This document shows, one piece after another, positions 16,163 to 24,730 of a DNA stretch of 32,125 nucleotides. The notes under the pieces were generated by a model. The model saw only the letters and a program-made list of their open reading frames with translations. It did not search any database and was not told the origin of the DNA. This DNA comes from Afipia sp. (lineage in GTDB: Bacteria; Pseudomonadota; Alphaproteobacteria; Rhizobiales; Xanthobacteraceae), in contig JAFKES010000090.1 of assembly GCA_017308495.1 (NCBI GenBank), forward strand, positions 1 through 32,125, in the 5' to 3' direction. A program made the position numbers and the translations under genes. Positions within the stretch are counted from its first letter, which is position 1, and every line of letters begins with the position of its first letter.

Positions 16163-16471
16163 GTGCAGGTTCTCGTTCGCGATAACAATGTCGACCAGGC
16201 TCTCAAGGCGCTGAAGAAGAAGATGCAGCGTGAGGGCATTTTCCGCGAGATGAAGCTCCGCGGCCATTACGAAAAGCCCTCCGAAAAGAAGGCACGCGAG
16301 AAGGCGGAAGCCGTTCGTCGCGCCCGTAAGCTGGCGCGCAAGAAGCTGCAGCGCGAAGGTCTGCTGCCGATGAAGCCGAAGCCGGTGTTCGGCGCCGGTC
16401 CGGGCGGCGACCGCGGTGCGGCCGGCGGTGCCCGTGGCGGCGCGGGTGCCGGTGCGCGCGGCCCGCGCTAA
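16163..16471 (+). CDS. rpsU: 30S ribosomal protein S21
   Basis: A small basic ribosomal protein (102 residues) that sits near the mRNA exit region of the 30S subunit and helps initiation. The start [20 protein letters not shown] and the following [20 protein letters not shown] are typical of alphaproteobacterial S21. The body ends at about residue 73. The last 30 residues are a Gly/Ala/Arg-rich tail, an extension found in several rhizobial homologues. The start is GTG; an AGAGGA ribosome site lies about seven bases before it. The frame is open far upstream, but that part lacks family features. A strong terminator follows. Confidence 0.96.
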   Translation: MQVLVRDNNVDQALKALKKKMQREGIFREMKLRGHYEKPSEKKAREKAEAVRRARKLARKKLQREGLLPMKPKPVFGAGPGGDRGAAGGARGGAGAGARGPR

Positions 16472-16495
16472 ACAATCATCGACGATCCAATTACG

Positions 16496-16530
16496 AAAAC
16501 GCGGGCCGAGAGGCTCGCGTTTTTGTTTTG
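16496..16530 (+). terminator. Intrinsic terminator after rpsU
   Basis: AAAACGCGGGCC pairs with GGCTCGCGTTTT (one G-T wobble) around a GAGA tetraloop, followed by T-rich sequence. It starts 25 bases after the rpsU stop. Confidence 0.88.
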
Positions 16531-16540
16531 CGGACCAACC

Positions 16541-16630
16541 CGTCATTGCGAGGAGCGTAAGCGACGAAGCAATTCAGTCTTTGTACCTGGTGCGGTCAAA
16601 CTGGATTGCTTCGCTTCGGTCGCAATGACG
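16541..16630. repeat. REP-like interspersed inverted repeat
   Basis: The left arm starts CGTCATTGCGAGGAGCG and continues AAGCGACGAAGCAAT. The right arm mirrors it, ATTGCTTCGCTTCG then GTCGCAATGACG. Roughly 25 central bases separate the arms. Elements with CGTCATTGCGAGGAGCG ends are dispersed in Bradyrhizobiaceae genomes as I recall them. Only one copy was noticed here. It lies just after the rpsU terminator, in the gap before the convergent aldehyde dehydrogenase gene. Confidence 0.75.
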
Positions 16631-16662
16631 TATTCCCGATTGGGTCGCGGCGCAGAACAACT

Positions 16663-18141
16663 TCACACGTTCAAATTCATCCACACCGCCTTGGGCTCGG
16701 TGAAATTGGCCAGCGCTTCGGTGCCGTGTTCGCGGCCGAAGCCGGAATCCCCCGCCCCGCCCCACGGCAGCCGCACGTCGGTATAGCCATAGGTGTTGAT
16801 CCACACCGTGCCCGCCTTCACCCGCCGGGCGAAGCGCTGCACGCGGCCGATATCGCGGCTCCACACACCCGCGGCGAGGCTGTAGGCGGTGCCGTTGGCG
16901 ATGCGGAGCGCATCCGCCTCGTCCTTGAAGCGGATGACGCTGACCACCGGGCCGAAGATTTCCTCCTGCGAGATCCGCATCTCGTGCTTCACGCCAGCGA
17001 ACACCGCCGGGCTGAGGAAATAGCCGCGGTCGCCGACGCGTTCGCCGCCGGTGACCAGTTGCGCGCCCTCTTTGCGGCCAACGTCGACATAATTGAGGAT
17101 GGTGTTCATCTGCTTCTCGGAAATCACCGGGCCGAGCGCCGTGGCGCGGTCGGCGGGATCGCCCATGCGCAGCGACCGGGCGCGCGCGGTCAGCCGCTCC
17201 ACCACCTCGTCATAGACCTTGTCTTGCGCCAGCACGCGCGAGCCGGCGGAGCACACCTGCCCGGCGTTGAAGAAGATTCCCGCCGCCGCCGCCTTGGTCG
17301 CGGCGTCGAGATCGGCGTCGTCAAAGATCACATTGGCCGACTTGCCGCCAAGCTCGAGCGACACGCGCTTGAGATTGCCGGCCGCGCCGCGCAGGATGCC
17401 GCGCCCCACTCCCGGCGATCCGGTGAACGTGACCTTGTCCACGTCGGGGTGTTTGACCAGCGCGTCGCCGACCACACTCCCCGGGCCGGTGACGATATTG
17501 AACACGCCAGGCGGCAACCCCGCTTCCAGTGCGAGGTCACCGAGCCGCAACGCCGACAGCGACGTCAGTTCGGCTGGCTTCATCACCACGGTGCAGCCGC
17601 AGGCCAGCGCCGGGGCAAGCTTCCACATGCCGATCATCAGCGGGAAATTCCACGGCACGATGGCGGCGACCACGCCGACCGGCTCGCGCACGGTATAGGT
17701 CAGCGCATCGTCGCGCACCGGAACGACGTCGCCGTGAATCTTGTCGGCCCAGCCGGCGTAATAAGCGAGGGTGTCGAGGGCAGCGGGAATATCCTGTCGC
17801 AGCACGGCCGAGATCGGCTTGCCGGCATCGAGACTTTCAAGCGCCGCGATTTCGTCGGCGTGCTGCTTCATCAATGCGACGAGGCGATTGAGAATCTGCC
17901 CGCGTTCGGCGGCGCGCATGGTCCGCCACGGCCCCTCGAAGGCGCGGCGCGCGGCGGCGACGGCTCGGTCGACGTCGACGGCATCGCCCTCGGCGACCAT
18001 GGCGATCACTTCGCCGGTCGCAGGATTGAGAGTCTTGAAGACGCGCCCCGCCACGGCGGCAACACGCTGGCCACCGATCAGCAGCAGCTTCTCGCGCACG
18101 TCGGAAGCCGTCCCGCTCGGGCAATCAGATGCGATCGACAT
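16663..18141 (-). CDS. NAD(P)-dependent aldehyde dehydrogenase
   Basis: This enzyme of 492 residues oxidises an aldehyde to its acid. The general base glutamate lies in SLELGGKSANVIF and the catalytic cysteine in FFNAGQVCSAGSRV. The Rossmann region contains PWNFPLMIGMWKLAPALACG and FTGSPGVGRGI. C-terminal KAGTVWINTYGYTDVRLPWG and the GGAGDSGFGREHG stretch are typical of the betaine-aldehyde/phenylacetaldehyde-like group. An excellent ribosome site (GGAGGA) precedes the ATG at 18141; the frame extends upstream to 18327 but that part has no family resemblance. The substrate cannot be told from sequence, and no pathway partner adjoins it. Confidence 0.93.
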   Translation of the reverse strand: MSIASDCPSGTASDVREKLLLIGGQRVAAVAGRVFKTLNPATGEVIAMVAEGDAVDVDRAVAAARRAFEGPWRTMRAAERGQILNRLVALMKQHADEIAALESLDAGKPISAVLRQDIPAALDTLAYYAGWADKIHGDVVPVRDDALTYTVREPVGVVAAIVPWNFPLMIGMWKLAPALACGCTVVMKPAELTSLSALRLGDLALEAGLPPGVFNIVTGPGSVVGDALVKHPDVDKVTFTGSPGVGRGILRGAAGNLKRVSLELGGKSANVIFDDADLDAATKAAAAGIFFNAGQVCSAGSRVLAQDKVYDEVVERLTARARSLRMGDPADRATALGPVISEKQMNTILNYVDVGRKEGAQLVTGGERVGDRGYFLSPAVFAGVKHEMRISQEEIFGPVVSVIRFKDEADALRIANGTAYSLAAGVWSRDIGRVQRFARRVKAGTVWINTYGYTDVRLPWGGAGDSGFGREHGTEALANFTEPKAVWMNLNV

Positions 18142-18164
18142 CCTGTTTCCTCCACGAACTGAAC

Positions 18165-18205
18165 CAAGCCGATGTGGAAGCTTATGTAACTCAACAGGCC
18201 GATGT
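18165..18205 (-). promoter_or_regulatory. 30-base-spaced direct repeat upstream of the aldehyde dehydrogenase
   Basis: On the plus strand CAAGCCGATGT (18165-18175) and CAGGCCGATGT (18195-18205) recur with an exact spacing of 30 bases, about three helical turns. They lie 24-64 bases upstream of the start codon, where a regulator might bind on one face of the helix. Weak evidence. Confidence 0.3.
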
Positions 18206-18330
18206 AAATATGAAGGGCCCTCCTGCTGGATGCAGGCCACGCTGACGATCCTGGCAACACAACCGGCCGCAATCGCGCAGGCCGCATCCCGCTGGCGCGA
18301 AAACACAACGCCGCGCGGCGACGCCAATCG

Positions 18331-19317
18331 CTAGTTGGTCGGATCCGGCACCACGGCCTGGAATACGGATTTCGCCGCCGAGACCACGTCCTCCGCCACC
18401 GAATTGCGGTCGGATCGGGGGTGCAGATCGAGCGGCCGCGACGGGATATCCGCCGGCGGCGTCGGGCGTGAGAAATCGTCGGTGCGGGTCGCCGCAGGCG
18501 GCGGCGCGGGGGATGCCGACGCCGCCACGGGCGCGGACACAAATGCATTCGGTGCCGGTGCCACCGTGACGGCGGGCGGCAGTGGCTGGGGCGCCGACTG
18601 GACAGGCATATAAACCACGTCATTGCCGCGGGGACGCTCCGGCTCTGACGGCTGCGACCTGGTCTGCTCAGGCTTGACCTGTTCCGACCTGATCTGCTCC
18701 TGAGCGCGACCGACCTCCGGCGTGCGCTGCGGCTGACTGGCACGGGGCTCGGCGCTGCGCAGCCGCTCGATCGCGGCGCGAGCCAGATCGTTGGCATCGC
18801 GACCGTCCTCGGGCGCGGCACTGGCCTCCGCCGGAAGCTTGGCGGAGGGAGCGGATTTCGCAATCGACTTCTCCCGCTCGCGCTTCTCGACGGCGGCCTT
18901 CTCGGCGGCGAGTTTCTCCGCCGCCAGCTTGTCAGCAGCCGCTTTCCGGGCCGCCTCGGCCCGCTCCGCGGCGTTCGCCTTTTCCGCAGCGGCGGCCTTC
19001 TCGGCGGCGATCTTGTCAGCGGCGGCCTTCTCGGCAGCCGCCTTGTCAGCCGCGAGCTTCTCGGCTTTGAGCCGCGCCGCCTTGACCTCTGCCGCCTTGG
19101 CCGCGGCCGCGGCACGCTCGGTGTAATCGTCGGCCTTCACCGGCTGGGGAGGGGTGTCCTTGGCGGTCTCGGCCGGCGCCGTGACCGCGGCCTTCGGCTT
19201 GTCGGCGTCGGGCCTGGTGGCGTTGACGTAGTGCGTGACGATATAGGCCCCCACCACCGTCGCCACGATCGATGGGATCACGTCCATGAAGTATTTGGAA
19301 AGAAACTTTTTGAGCAT
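18331..19317 (-). CDS. Membrane-anchored Ala/Lys-rich coiled-coil protein, unknown function
   Basis: I do not recognise a named family. The 328-residue protein begins with one membrane segment (about residues 11-31, after MLKKFLSKYF). A Pro/Ala linker follows, then a long alanine/lysine/glutamate segment (about 65-150) with repeated KAAAEK/KLAAEK units, similar in style to TolA domain II and expected to be a single long helix. The last 160 residues are Pro/Gln/Ser-rich and probably disordered, with a short end (SVAEDVVSAAKSVFQAVV) that may form an amphipathic helix. The ATG at 19317 has a GGGAG ribosome site and gives a sensible membrane start; the open frame extends to 19479. A structural envelope role is a guess. 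Confidence 0.7.
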   Translation of the reverse strand: MLKKFLSKYFMDVIPSIVATVVGAYIVTHYVNATRPDADKPKAAVTAPAETAKDTPPQPVKADDYTERAAAAAKAAEVKAARLKAEKLAADKAAAEKAAADKIAAEKAAAAEKANAAERAEAARKAAADKLAAEKLAAEKAAVEKREREKSIAKSAPSAKLPAEASAAPEDGRDANDLARAAIERLRSAEPRASQPQRTPEVGRAQEQIRSEQVKPEQTRSQPSEPERPRGNDVVYMPVQSAPQPLPPAVTVAPAPNAFVSAPVAASASPAPPPAATRTDDFSRPTPPADIPSRPLDLHPRSDRNSVAEDVVSAAKSVFQAVVPDPTN

Positions 19318-19530
19318 CGCCAACTCCCGCGCGTTGGATGCGGGACCTTTTGGGCCGATTGAGGGATCAACTGCGACGGATCGGTGGCAAACCCCGCAGA
19401 AACCAGCGAAAATCCCTAAATTCCGGATCGGGAGGCGGCCAGGACCCCTGCCCGCCCTGAGTGCATTTGCGCGCGGCACCGAGATATCTTAACCAAAAGA
19501 GACTGATCTTCGGGCAAGGAAACGCAACAC

Positions 19531-19917
19531 ATGTTCTCTCACATCATGATCGGGACCAACGATCTCGATCGCGCCAAGGCGTTCTACGACAAGCTTCTAG
19601 GAACGCTCGGTGTGGCGCCGGCGGTGGTCGACCGCCATCGTATCTTCTACCGCACCAAGACCGGGACGTTTTCCGTCTCGAAGCCGATCGACGGCAAGCC
19701 CGCCACCGCAGCCAATGGCGGGACCATCGGCTTTGTCGCCGCCTCGCCCGAGCAAGCCGAGGCCTGGCATGCCGTCGGCGTCGCGAACGGCGCCACGACA
19801 TGCGAGGACCCGCCCGGCATCCGCACAATGGGCGATAATAAACTCTACCTCGCCTATCTGCGCGATCCGGACGGCAACAAGCTCTGCGCGCTCTACCGGC
19901 TGCCGAAAGAGGCGTAA
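19531..19917 (+). CDS. VOC (glyoxalase/bleomycin resistance) family protein
   Basis: A 128-residue single-module VOC protein with the beta-alpha-beta-beta-beta fold. It starts MFSHIMIGTNDLDRAKAFYD and ends YLRDPDGNKLCALYRLP, both typical of a widespread rhizobial group often annotated as glyoxalase-like. One histidine metal ligand (SH near residue 4) is present; the usual C-terminal glutamate ligand is not obvious, so lactoylglutathione lyase activity should not be assumed. An AAGGAAA ribosome site lies before the ATG. It is a single gene, convergent with pntB, and shares a hairpin terminator with it. Confidence 0.88.
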   Translation: MFSHIMIGTNDLDRAKAFYDKLLGTLGVAPAVVDRHRIFYRTKTGTFSVSKPIDGKPATAANGGTIGFVAASPEQAEAWHAVGVANGATTCEDPPGIRTMGDNKLYLAYLRDPDGNKLCALYRLPKEA

Positions 19918-19945
19918 CGGGAGAGCGTCATCGAGACCCGTCACG

Positions 19946-19973
19946 AAAAAGAGGCCGTGCATCGCACGGCCTC
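19946..19973. terminator. Bidirectional terminator between the VOC gene and pntB
   Basis: GAGGCCGTGC (19951-19960) pairs perfectly with GCACGGCCTC (19964-19973) around ATC. On the minus strand it is followed by TTTTT, a strong terminator for the pnt operon; on the plus strand the tail is weaker. Confidence 0.85.
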
Positions 19974-20006
19974 TCTGCTTTCGAGCCTGATAAACGCCAA
20001 CGCCCC

Positions 20007-21407
20007 TTACATTGCCTTGACGATATTTTCGGTCATTTTCTTGGCGTCGCCGAGGAGCATCATGGTGTTGTCGCGGTAGAACAGCGGGTTGTCGACGCCG
20101 GCGTAGCCGGACGCCAGCGAGCGCTTGATGAACATCACCGTGCCCGCCTTCCACACCTGCAGCACCGGCATGCCGTAGATCGGCGACGACGGGTCTTCTT
20201 CCGCCGCCGGGTTGGTGACGTCGTTGGCGCCGATGACGAAGGCGACGTCGGCCTGCGCGAACTCCGAGTTGATGTCCTCGAGTTCGAACACCTCGTCGTA
20301 GGGCACGTTGGCTTCGGCCAGCAGCACGTTCATGTGGCCGGGCATGCGGCCCGCCACCGGATGGATGGCGTACTTCACCTCGACGCCTTCCTTCTTCAGC
20401 GTGTCGGCCATCTCGCGAAGCGCATGCTGCGCCTGCGCCACCGCCATGCCGTAGCCCGGCACGATGATGACCTTCTGCGCGTTCTTCATGATGAACGCCG
20501 CATCATCCGCCGAGCCGAGCTTGACCGGCTTGACCTCGCCGGTGCCCGCAGCCGCAGCCGTGCCGCCGTCGCTGCCGAAGCCGCCGAGGATCACCGAGAT
20601 GAACGAGCGGTTCATGGCGTGGCACATGATGTAGGACAGGATCGCGCCCGACGAGCCCACCAGCGCGCCGGTGATGATCAGCGCCGAGTTGCCCAGCGTG
20701 AAGCCGATGCCGGCCGCCGCCCAGCCGGAGTACGAGTTCAGCATCGAGATCACGACCGGCATGTCCGCGCCGCCGATCGGGATGATGATCAGCACGCCCA
20801 AGACCAGCGCGATGATCGTGATCATCCAGAAGTCGAACGTGCTCTGCGAGACCACGAGGCCGTAGATGAAGAACACCAGCGCCAGCGCCAGCACGATGTT
20901 GATGATGTGGCGCGCCGGCAGCATGATCGGCGCGCCGCTCATGCGCCCCGACAGCTTGAGGAACGCGATCACCGAGCCGGTGAAGGTCAGCGCGCCGATG
21001 GCGACGCCGAGCGACATCTCCACCAGGCTGGAGGCGTGGATGGCGCCGCGGGTGCCGATGTCGAAGGCCGCGGGCGCGTAGAACGCGCCGGCCGCCACCA
21101 GCACCGCCGCCATGCCGACCAGCGAGTGGAAGGCCGCGACCAGTTCCGGCATCGAGGTCATCGGCACGCGCCGGGCGATCACCGCGCCGATGCCGCCGCC
21201 GATGGCGATGCCGAGGAGCACCAGGAGCCAGCCGCCGAACCCGGACGGCGGATGCGCGGCCAGCGTGGTCGCCACCGCGATCCCCATGCCGATCATGCCG
21301 AACAGGTTGCCCTGGCGGGAGGATGCCGGGCTCGACAGCCCGCGCAGCGAGAGAATGAAGAGGACGCCTGCGACGAGATACAGCAGCGCCGAAAGATTCG
21401 CGTTCAT
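20007..21407 (-). CDS. pntB: NAD(P) transhydrogenase subunit beta
   Basis: This 466-residue subunit carries the proton channel helices and the NADP(H)-binding domain III of the proton-translocating transhydrogenase, which makes NADPH from NADH at the expense of proton motive force. The N-terminal part is a set of about eight to nine membrane helices. Domain III begins near residue 290 and shows VIIVPGYGMAVAQAQHALRE, AIHPVAGRMPGHMNVLLAEA, FVIGANDVTNPAAEEDPSSP and the end MLLGDAKKMTENIVKAM, all conserved. The open frame runs 20 codons further upstream, overlapping pntAB, but MNANLSALLYLVAGVLFIL is the family start. It is the last gene of a three-gene operon, 13 bases after pntAB. Confidence 0.96.
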   Translation of the reverse strand: MNANLSALLYLVAGVLFILSLRGLSSPASSRQGNLFGMIGMGIAVATTLAAHPPSGFGGWLLVLLGIAIGGGIGAVIARRVPMTSMPELVAAFHSLVGMAAVLVAAGAFYAPAAFDIGTRGAIHASSLVEMSLGVAIGALTFTGSVIAFLKLSGRMSGAPIMLPARHIINIVLALALVFFIYGLVVSQSTFDFWMITIIALVLGVLIIIPIGGADMPVVISMLNSYSGWAAAGIGFTLGNSALIITGALVGSSGAILSYIMCHAMNRSFISVILGGFGSDGGTAAAAGTGEVKPVKLGSADDAAFIMKNAQKVIIVPGYGMAVAQAQHALREMADTLKKEGVEVKYAIHPVAGRMPGHMNVLLAEANVPYDEVFELEDINSEFAQADVAFVIGANDVTNPAAEEDPSSPIYGMPVLQVWKAGTVMFIKRSLASGYAGVDNPLFYRDNTMMLLGDAKKMTENIVKAM

Positions 21408-21420
21408 GTGCCCCGCCCCG

Positions 21421-21741
21421 TCACTTCTGCTTCTTCTTGTACATCGCCAGCATGCGCTGGGTGACAAGGAAGCCGCCGAAAATGTTCACGCATGCGAAGA
21501 TCAGCGCGATGAACCCGAACGCGCGCGCCCACAGCGGGCCGTTGTCGTCGCCCGCCAGCGCGACGCCGACCGCGAGCAGCGCACCGACCACGATCACCGA
21601 CGAAATCGCGTTGGTGACCGACATCAGCGGCGTATGCAGCGCCGGCGTCACCGACCACACCACGAAATAACCGACGAAAACCGCAAGTACGAAAATCGAC
21701 AACCGGAAGATAAACGGATCGACAGCCTCAAGTCCGTGCAT
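21421..21741 (-). CDS. pntAB: NAD(P) transhydrogenase subunit alpha, part 2
   Basis: A 106-residue membrane protein with three predicted helices; it corresponds to the C-terminal membrane part of E. coli PntA, encoded separately here as in many alphaproteobacteria. Recognisable segments are [37 protein letters not shown] and [20 protein letters not shown], followed by the tail [12 protein letters not shown]. It packs against the PntB helices to form the proton path. Gaps of 10 bases to pntAA and 13 bases to pntB indicate one transcript. Confidence 0.95.
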   Translation of the reverse strand: MHGLEAVDPFIFRLSIFVLAVFVGYFVVWSVTPALHTPLMSVTNAISSVIVVGALLAVGVALAGDDNGPLWARAFGFIALIFACVNIFGGFLVTQRMLAMYKKKQK

Positions 21742-21751
21742 GGCGGCCCCC

Positions 21752-22882
21752 TTATGCCTTCGGCTGGAAATTCGGATGGATGATCGCGCCGTCCCTGGTC
21801 AGCGCGGTGGCCTTCACCAGTTCGTCGTCCCACTTCACCGCGAGCGACTGGGCGGCCTTGTCGTACAGCGTCTCGATGAACGACAGCAGGTTGCGGGCAT
21901 AAAGGCTCGACGCCGACGCTGCGACCTTGCCGGCCAGATTGGTGTAGCCGACGATCTTGACGCCATTGACCTCGGCGATCTCATTCGCCTTGGCGCCCTC
22001 GACATTGCCGCCGCGCTCGACCGCGAGATCGACCAGCACCGAGCCCGGCTTCATCGACGCCACCATCTCGGCAGAGACGAGCTTCGGCGCGGGCCGGCCC
22101 GGGATCAGCGCCGTGGTGATGACGATGTCCTGCTTCTTGATGTGCTCGGCCGTGAGCGCCGCCTGCTTGGCCTGGTATTCCTTGGACATCTCCTTGGCGT
22201 AGCCGCCGGCGGTCTGCGCGTTCTTGAACTCCTCGTCCTCGACCGCGAGGAACTTGGCGCCGAGCGACTCGACCTGCTCCTTGGTGGCCGGGCGCACGTC
22301 GGTGGCGGTGACCACCGCGCCGAGGCGGCGCGCGGTCGCGATCGCCTGCAGCCCGGCGACGCCGACGCCCATCACGAACACCTTGGCCGCCGGCACGGTG
22401 CCGGCCGCCGTCATCATCATCGGGAAGGCGCGGCCGAACGCCTCGGCGGCTTCCACCACGGCGCGATAGCCCGCAAGGTTGGCCTGCGACGACAGCACGT
22501 CCATCACCTGCGCACGGGTGATGCGCGGCATCAGCTCCATCGCAAACGCCGACACCCCGGCGTCCGCCATCGTCTTCAGCGCAGCGTCGTTGCCGTAGGG
22601 ATCCATGATCGCGATGACCAGCGCGCCCTTTTTATAGGTCGCAAGCTCGCCCGCTTCCGGACGCTTCACCTTGATGACGATGTCGGCGTCCTTGACCGCA
22701 TCCGCGCTCACCACCGCGCCCATCGCCGCGTAATCCGCATCCAGCATGCCGGACCGAATCCCCGCGCCCGGCTCGATCGCAACATCGATCCCCAGCGACT
22801 TGAACTTCTTCACCGTGTCAGCCGTCGCCGCAACCCGCGGCTCAGCCAAATCCAGTTCCTTCGATATGGCGATTTTCACCAT
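21752..22882 (-). CDS. pntAA: NAD(P) transhydrogenase subunit alpha, part 1
   Basis: A 376-residue soluble subunit holding the NAD(H)-binding domain I. It starts [20 protein letters not shown] and contains the dinucleotide fold [20 protein letters not shown], ending in the TATDVR strand, and the mobile-loop region with [13 protein letters not shown]. It resembles alanine dehydrogenase, as the family does, but the downstream membrane subunits settle the assignment. It leads the pntAA-pntAB-pntB operon, which supplies NADPH. An upstream ATG cluster is out of frame, so the start is firm. Confidence 0.96.
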   Translation of the reverse strand: MVKIAISKELDLAEPRVAATADTVKKFKSLGIDVAIEPGAGIRSGMLDADYAAMGAVVSADAVKDADIVIKVKRPEAGELATYKKGALVIAIMDPYGNDAALKTMADAGVSAFAMELMPRITRAQVMDVLSSQANLAGYRAVVEAAEAFGRAFPMMMTAAGTVPAAKVFVMGVGVAGLQAIATARRLGAVVTATDVRPATKEQVESLGAKFLAVEDEEFKNAQTAGGYAKEMSKEYQAKQAALTAEHIKKQDIVITTALIPGRPAPKLVSAEMVASMKPGSVLVDLAVERGGNVEGAKANEIAEVNGVKIVGYTNLAGKVAASASSLYARNLLSFIETLYDKAAQSLAVKWDDELVKATALTRDGAIIHPNFQPKA

Positions 22883-22917
22883 GACAACACCATCATTGCT
22901 CCCAATCCCGCTCGCAT

Positions 22918-23115
22918 CTAAAGATCAGCGGGGCCGCGATCCCGCGCGCTCTGTTCCCGCACGTCGCCGAAAGAAATAATCCCGCCGCCGTCAAAGTAGG
23001 CGCATTGCCCGGCAAGTCTGAGAATTTTCGAGCGCGCCTTGCGATCCTTCACCTTCATGAAAGTCTCAATAAGAATCGCGCATTCTTCCACGTGGGTTGT
23101 CTCGTTCCTCGCCAT
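22918..23115 (-). CDS. Small hypothetical protein, 65 residues
   Basis: No family is recognised with confidence. The N-terminal half (HVEECAILIETFMKVKDRKA, then RSKILRLAGQ) reads as two amphipathic helices. It loosely resembles the C-terminal tails of some rhizobial helix-turn-helix regulators, where a similar LIxTFxxIKDxxxRxxIL pattern occurs. The C-terminal part (YFDGGGIISFGDVREQSARD) is not helix-like. There is no DNA-binding domain in the frame and only a weak ribosome site. It lies in the gap between the liv and pnt operons, 35 bases upstream of pntAA. It may be a real small gene or a remnant of a regulator. Confidence 0.35.
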   Translation of the reverse strand: MARNETTHVEECAILIETFMKVKDRKARSKILRLAGQCAYFDGGGIISFGDVREQSARDRGPADL

Positions 23116-23175
23116 CGCACCGCTCGCCGATCCCGCCTGTCCACCGTCCCGCCATCACGGCACGCGACGACAGTC

Positions 23176-23196
23176 CCGGACGAGAGCATCGTCCGG
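23176..23196. terminator. Hairpin downstream of livF, possible terminator
   Basis: CCGGACGA and TCGTCCGG form a perfect eight-pair stem around a five-base loop, 36 bases after the livF stop. There is no T-run on either strand, so termination would need Rho or the structure may only protect the transcript end. Confidence 0.3.
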
Positions 23197-23232
23197 CGTT
23201 CATCACCACGTCGCCGTAAATTCGCCTGCGCG

Positions 23233-23937
23233 TTATCCGCCGAGATAGGCCGACCGCACGTGCTCGTCGTCAATCAGCTTGTCGCCGCGCCCGGACAGAA
23301 CCACCGTTCCGGTTTCGAGCAGATAAGCGTAATCGCACATCGCGAGGGCGGAGTAAGCGTTCTGCTCCACCATCAGCACGGTCGTGCCTGACTTGCGGAT
23401 ATTGTCGATGATCGAGAATACCTGCTCGACAATGTTCGGCGCCAACCCCAGAGACGGTTCGTCAAACATCATGAGCTTCGGCTTCGACATGATCGCGCGA
23501 CTGATCGCAAGCATCTGCTGCTCGCCGCCCGACAACGTTCCAGCCGCCTGGCCGCGACGTTCCGCCAGCCTGGGAAACAGGCCGAAGATCCGCTCGCGGT
23601 CAGCCTCGATCTCTTTATGGTCGTGCCGCAGATAGGCCCCCATATCGAGGTTCTCGTTCACCGTCATATTGGGAAATACGCGCCGTCCTTCGGGACAATG
23701 CGCAATGCCCTTGCTGAGGATCTGCCGCGCCGTACAGCGCGTTACATCCTCTCCTTCGAGCAGGATTTTCCCGGACGCCGACGGCAGGATTCCCGAGATC
23801 GCGCGCAGCGTCGTGCTCTTCCCGGCGCCGTTCGCGCCGATCAGGGCAACGAGCTGTCCCTTTTCGATCTGCAGCGAGATGCCCTTAACGGCCTCGACCT
23901 TGCCATAGCGGCAAACAAGATTCTCAATGCGCAGCAT
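23233..23937 (-). CDS. livF: Branched-chain amino acid-type ABC transporter ATPase LivF
   Basis: One of two cytoplasmic ATPases of a HAAT-family importer (234 residues). Walker A is GANGAGKST (34-42), the signature LSGGEQQM, Walker B LMMFDEPSLGLAP, and the switch histidine is replaced by glutamine-type VEQNA, as usual for LivF. HCPEGRRVFPNMTVNENL is a LivF hallmark. The frame is open to 24027 but MLRIENLVCRYGKVEAVKGI is the family start. It overlaps the livG end by 14 bases. It is the last gene of livK-H-M-G-F. The substrate need not be leucine or valine: the family also moves amides, urea and aromatic acids. Confidence 0.94.
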   Translation of the reverse strand: MLRIENLVCRYGKVEAVKGISLQIEKGQLVALIGANGAGKSTTLRAISGILPSASGKILLEGEDVTRCTARQILSKGIAHCPEGRRVFPNMTVNENLDMGAYLRHDHKEIEADRERIFGLFPRLAERRGQAAGTLSGGEQQMLAISRAIMSKPKLMMFDEPSLGLAPNIVEQVFSIIDNIRKSGTTVLMVEQNAYSALAMCDYAYLLETGTVVLSGRGDKLIDDEHVRSAYLGG

Positions 23938-24730
23938 GCCGGCTCGCTCCCTCGCCGAGATATGCGCGAATGACCTCTGGATTCCCGCGAATAGCCGCAG
24001 GCGGTCCTTCCGCAATGATACGACCATAATTCAGAACGACAATGCGATCGGACACGCCCATGACCATGGGCACGTCATGCTCGACCAGAAGGATCGACAT
24101 GCCGCGCTTGTGCAGCGAGTTCAGCAACTCCATGAAGCGCGCCGTTTCGGTCGCGTTCATTCCCGAAACAGGCTCGTCGAGCAGAAGCATCGACGGATCG
24201 GAAGCGAGCGCCAGGGCCACGCCCAGCAGCCGCTGATCGCCATAAGACATCGCACCGGCGATTTCCTTGGCGCGTTTCGAGATGCCGACGATTTCAAGCA
24301 ACTCATGCGCGAGCTGGCGCAACTTCGCTTCCGACTTCCGCTCCTGCGGCAACGCCAGCAGCGTATCCATCAGGGTCGACCGGCCGCGCCGGTGCAGGCC
24401 CATCATCACGTTCTCGAACACGCTCACGCTCTGGAACACGCTCGTTCGCTGAAACGTGCGCGCGAGGCCCAACGACGTGACCTCATGCGGCTTGAGATTG
24501 TTGAGCGAGTTGCCGAGATAGCGGACCTCGCCCTGGGTGGGTCGCAGGAAGCCGGTGATGACGTTGAACGCCGTGGTTTTGCCGGCTCCGTTCGGCCCGA
24601 TCAGGCTGACGACTTCACCCTTGTTGACGACAAAGCTCATATCCTTGATCGCCACGAGTCCACCGAAGTGAACCGCGATATGCTCGACGGACAGAACCGG
24701 CTGCGGCTGGTTTGATGATATCGTGTTCAT
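23924..24730 (-). CDS. livG: Branched-chain amino acid-type ABC transporter ATPase LivG
   Basis: The second ATPase of the importer (268 residues). Walker A is GPNGAGKTT (45-53); the signature is the LivG form MSYGDQR; Walker B is MLLLDEPVSGMN; the switch region is VEHDVPMVM. FNVITGFLRPTQGEV and LGLARTFQRTSVFQSVSVFE are family hallmarks. Its ATG overlaps the livM stop by four bases (ATGA), and it overlaps livF by 14 bases, so the three are translated together. The frame open upstream to 24862 overlaps livM and was not used. Confidence 0.94.
   Translation of the reverse strand: MNTISSNQPQPVLSVEHIAVHFGGLVAIKDMSFVVNKGEVVSLIGPNGAGKTTAFNVITGFLRPTQGEVRYLGNSLNNLKPHEVTSLGLARTFQRTSVFQSVSVFENVMMGLHRRGRSTLMDTLLALPQERKSEAKLRQLAHELLEIVGISKRAKEIAGAMSYGDQRLLGVALALASDPSMLLLDEPVSGMNATETARFMELLNSLHKRGMSILLVEHDVPMVMGVSDRIVVLNYGRIIAEGPPAAIRGNPEVIRAYLGEGASRHAAH

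Noticed and set aside
15892-16239. Long N-terminal extension of aquaporin Z
   Set aside because: Aquaporin Z proteins start at the chosen ATG, which has a good ribosome site; the extension crosses the rpsU promoter and coding region.
16606-18162. 518-codon plus-strand open frame opposite the aldehyde dehydrogenase
   Set aside because: The translation is His/Arg-rich without any domain, and the opposite strand has an enzyme with catalytic residues and a strong ribosome site.
18142-18327. 62-codon N-terminal extension of the aldehyde dehydrogenase
   Set aside because: An excellent GGAGGA ribosome site sits just before the ATG at 18141, and the extension has no resemblance to the family.
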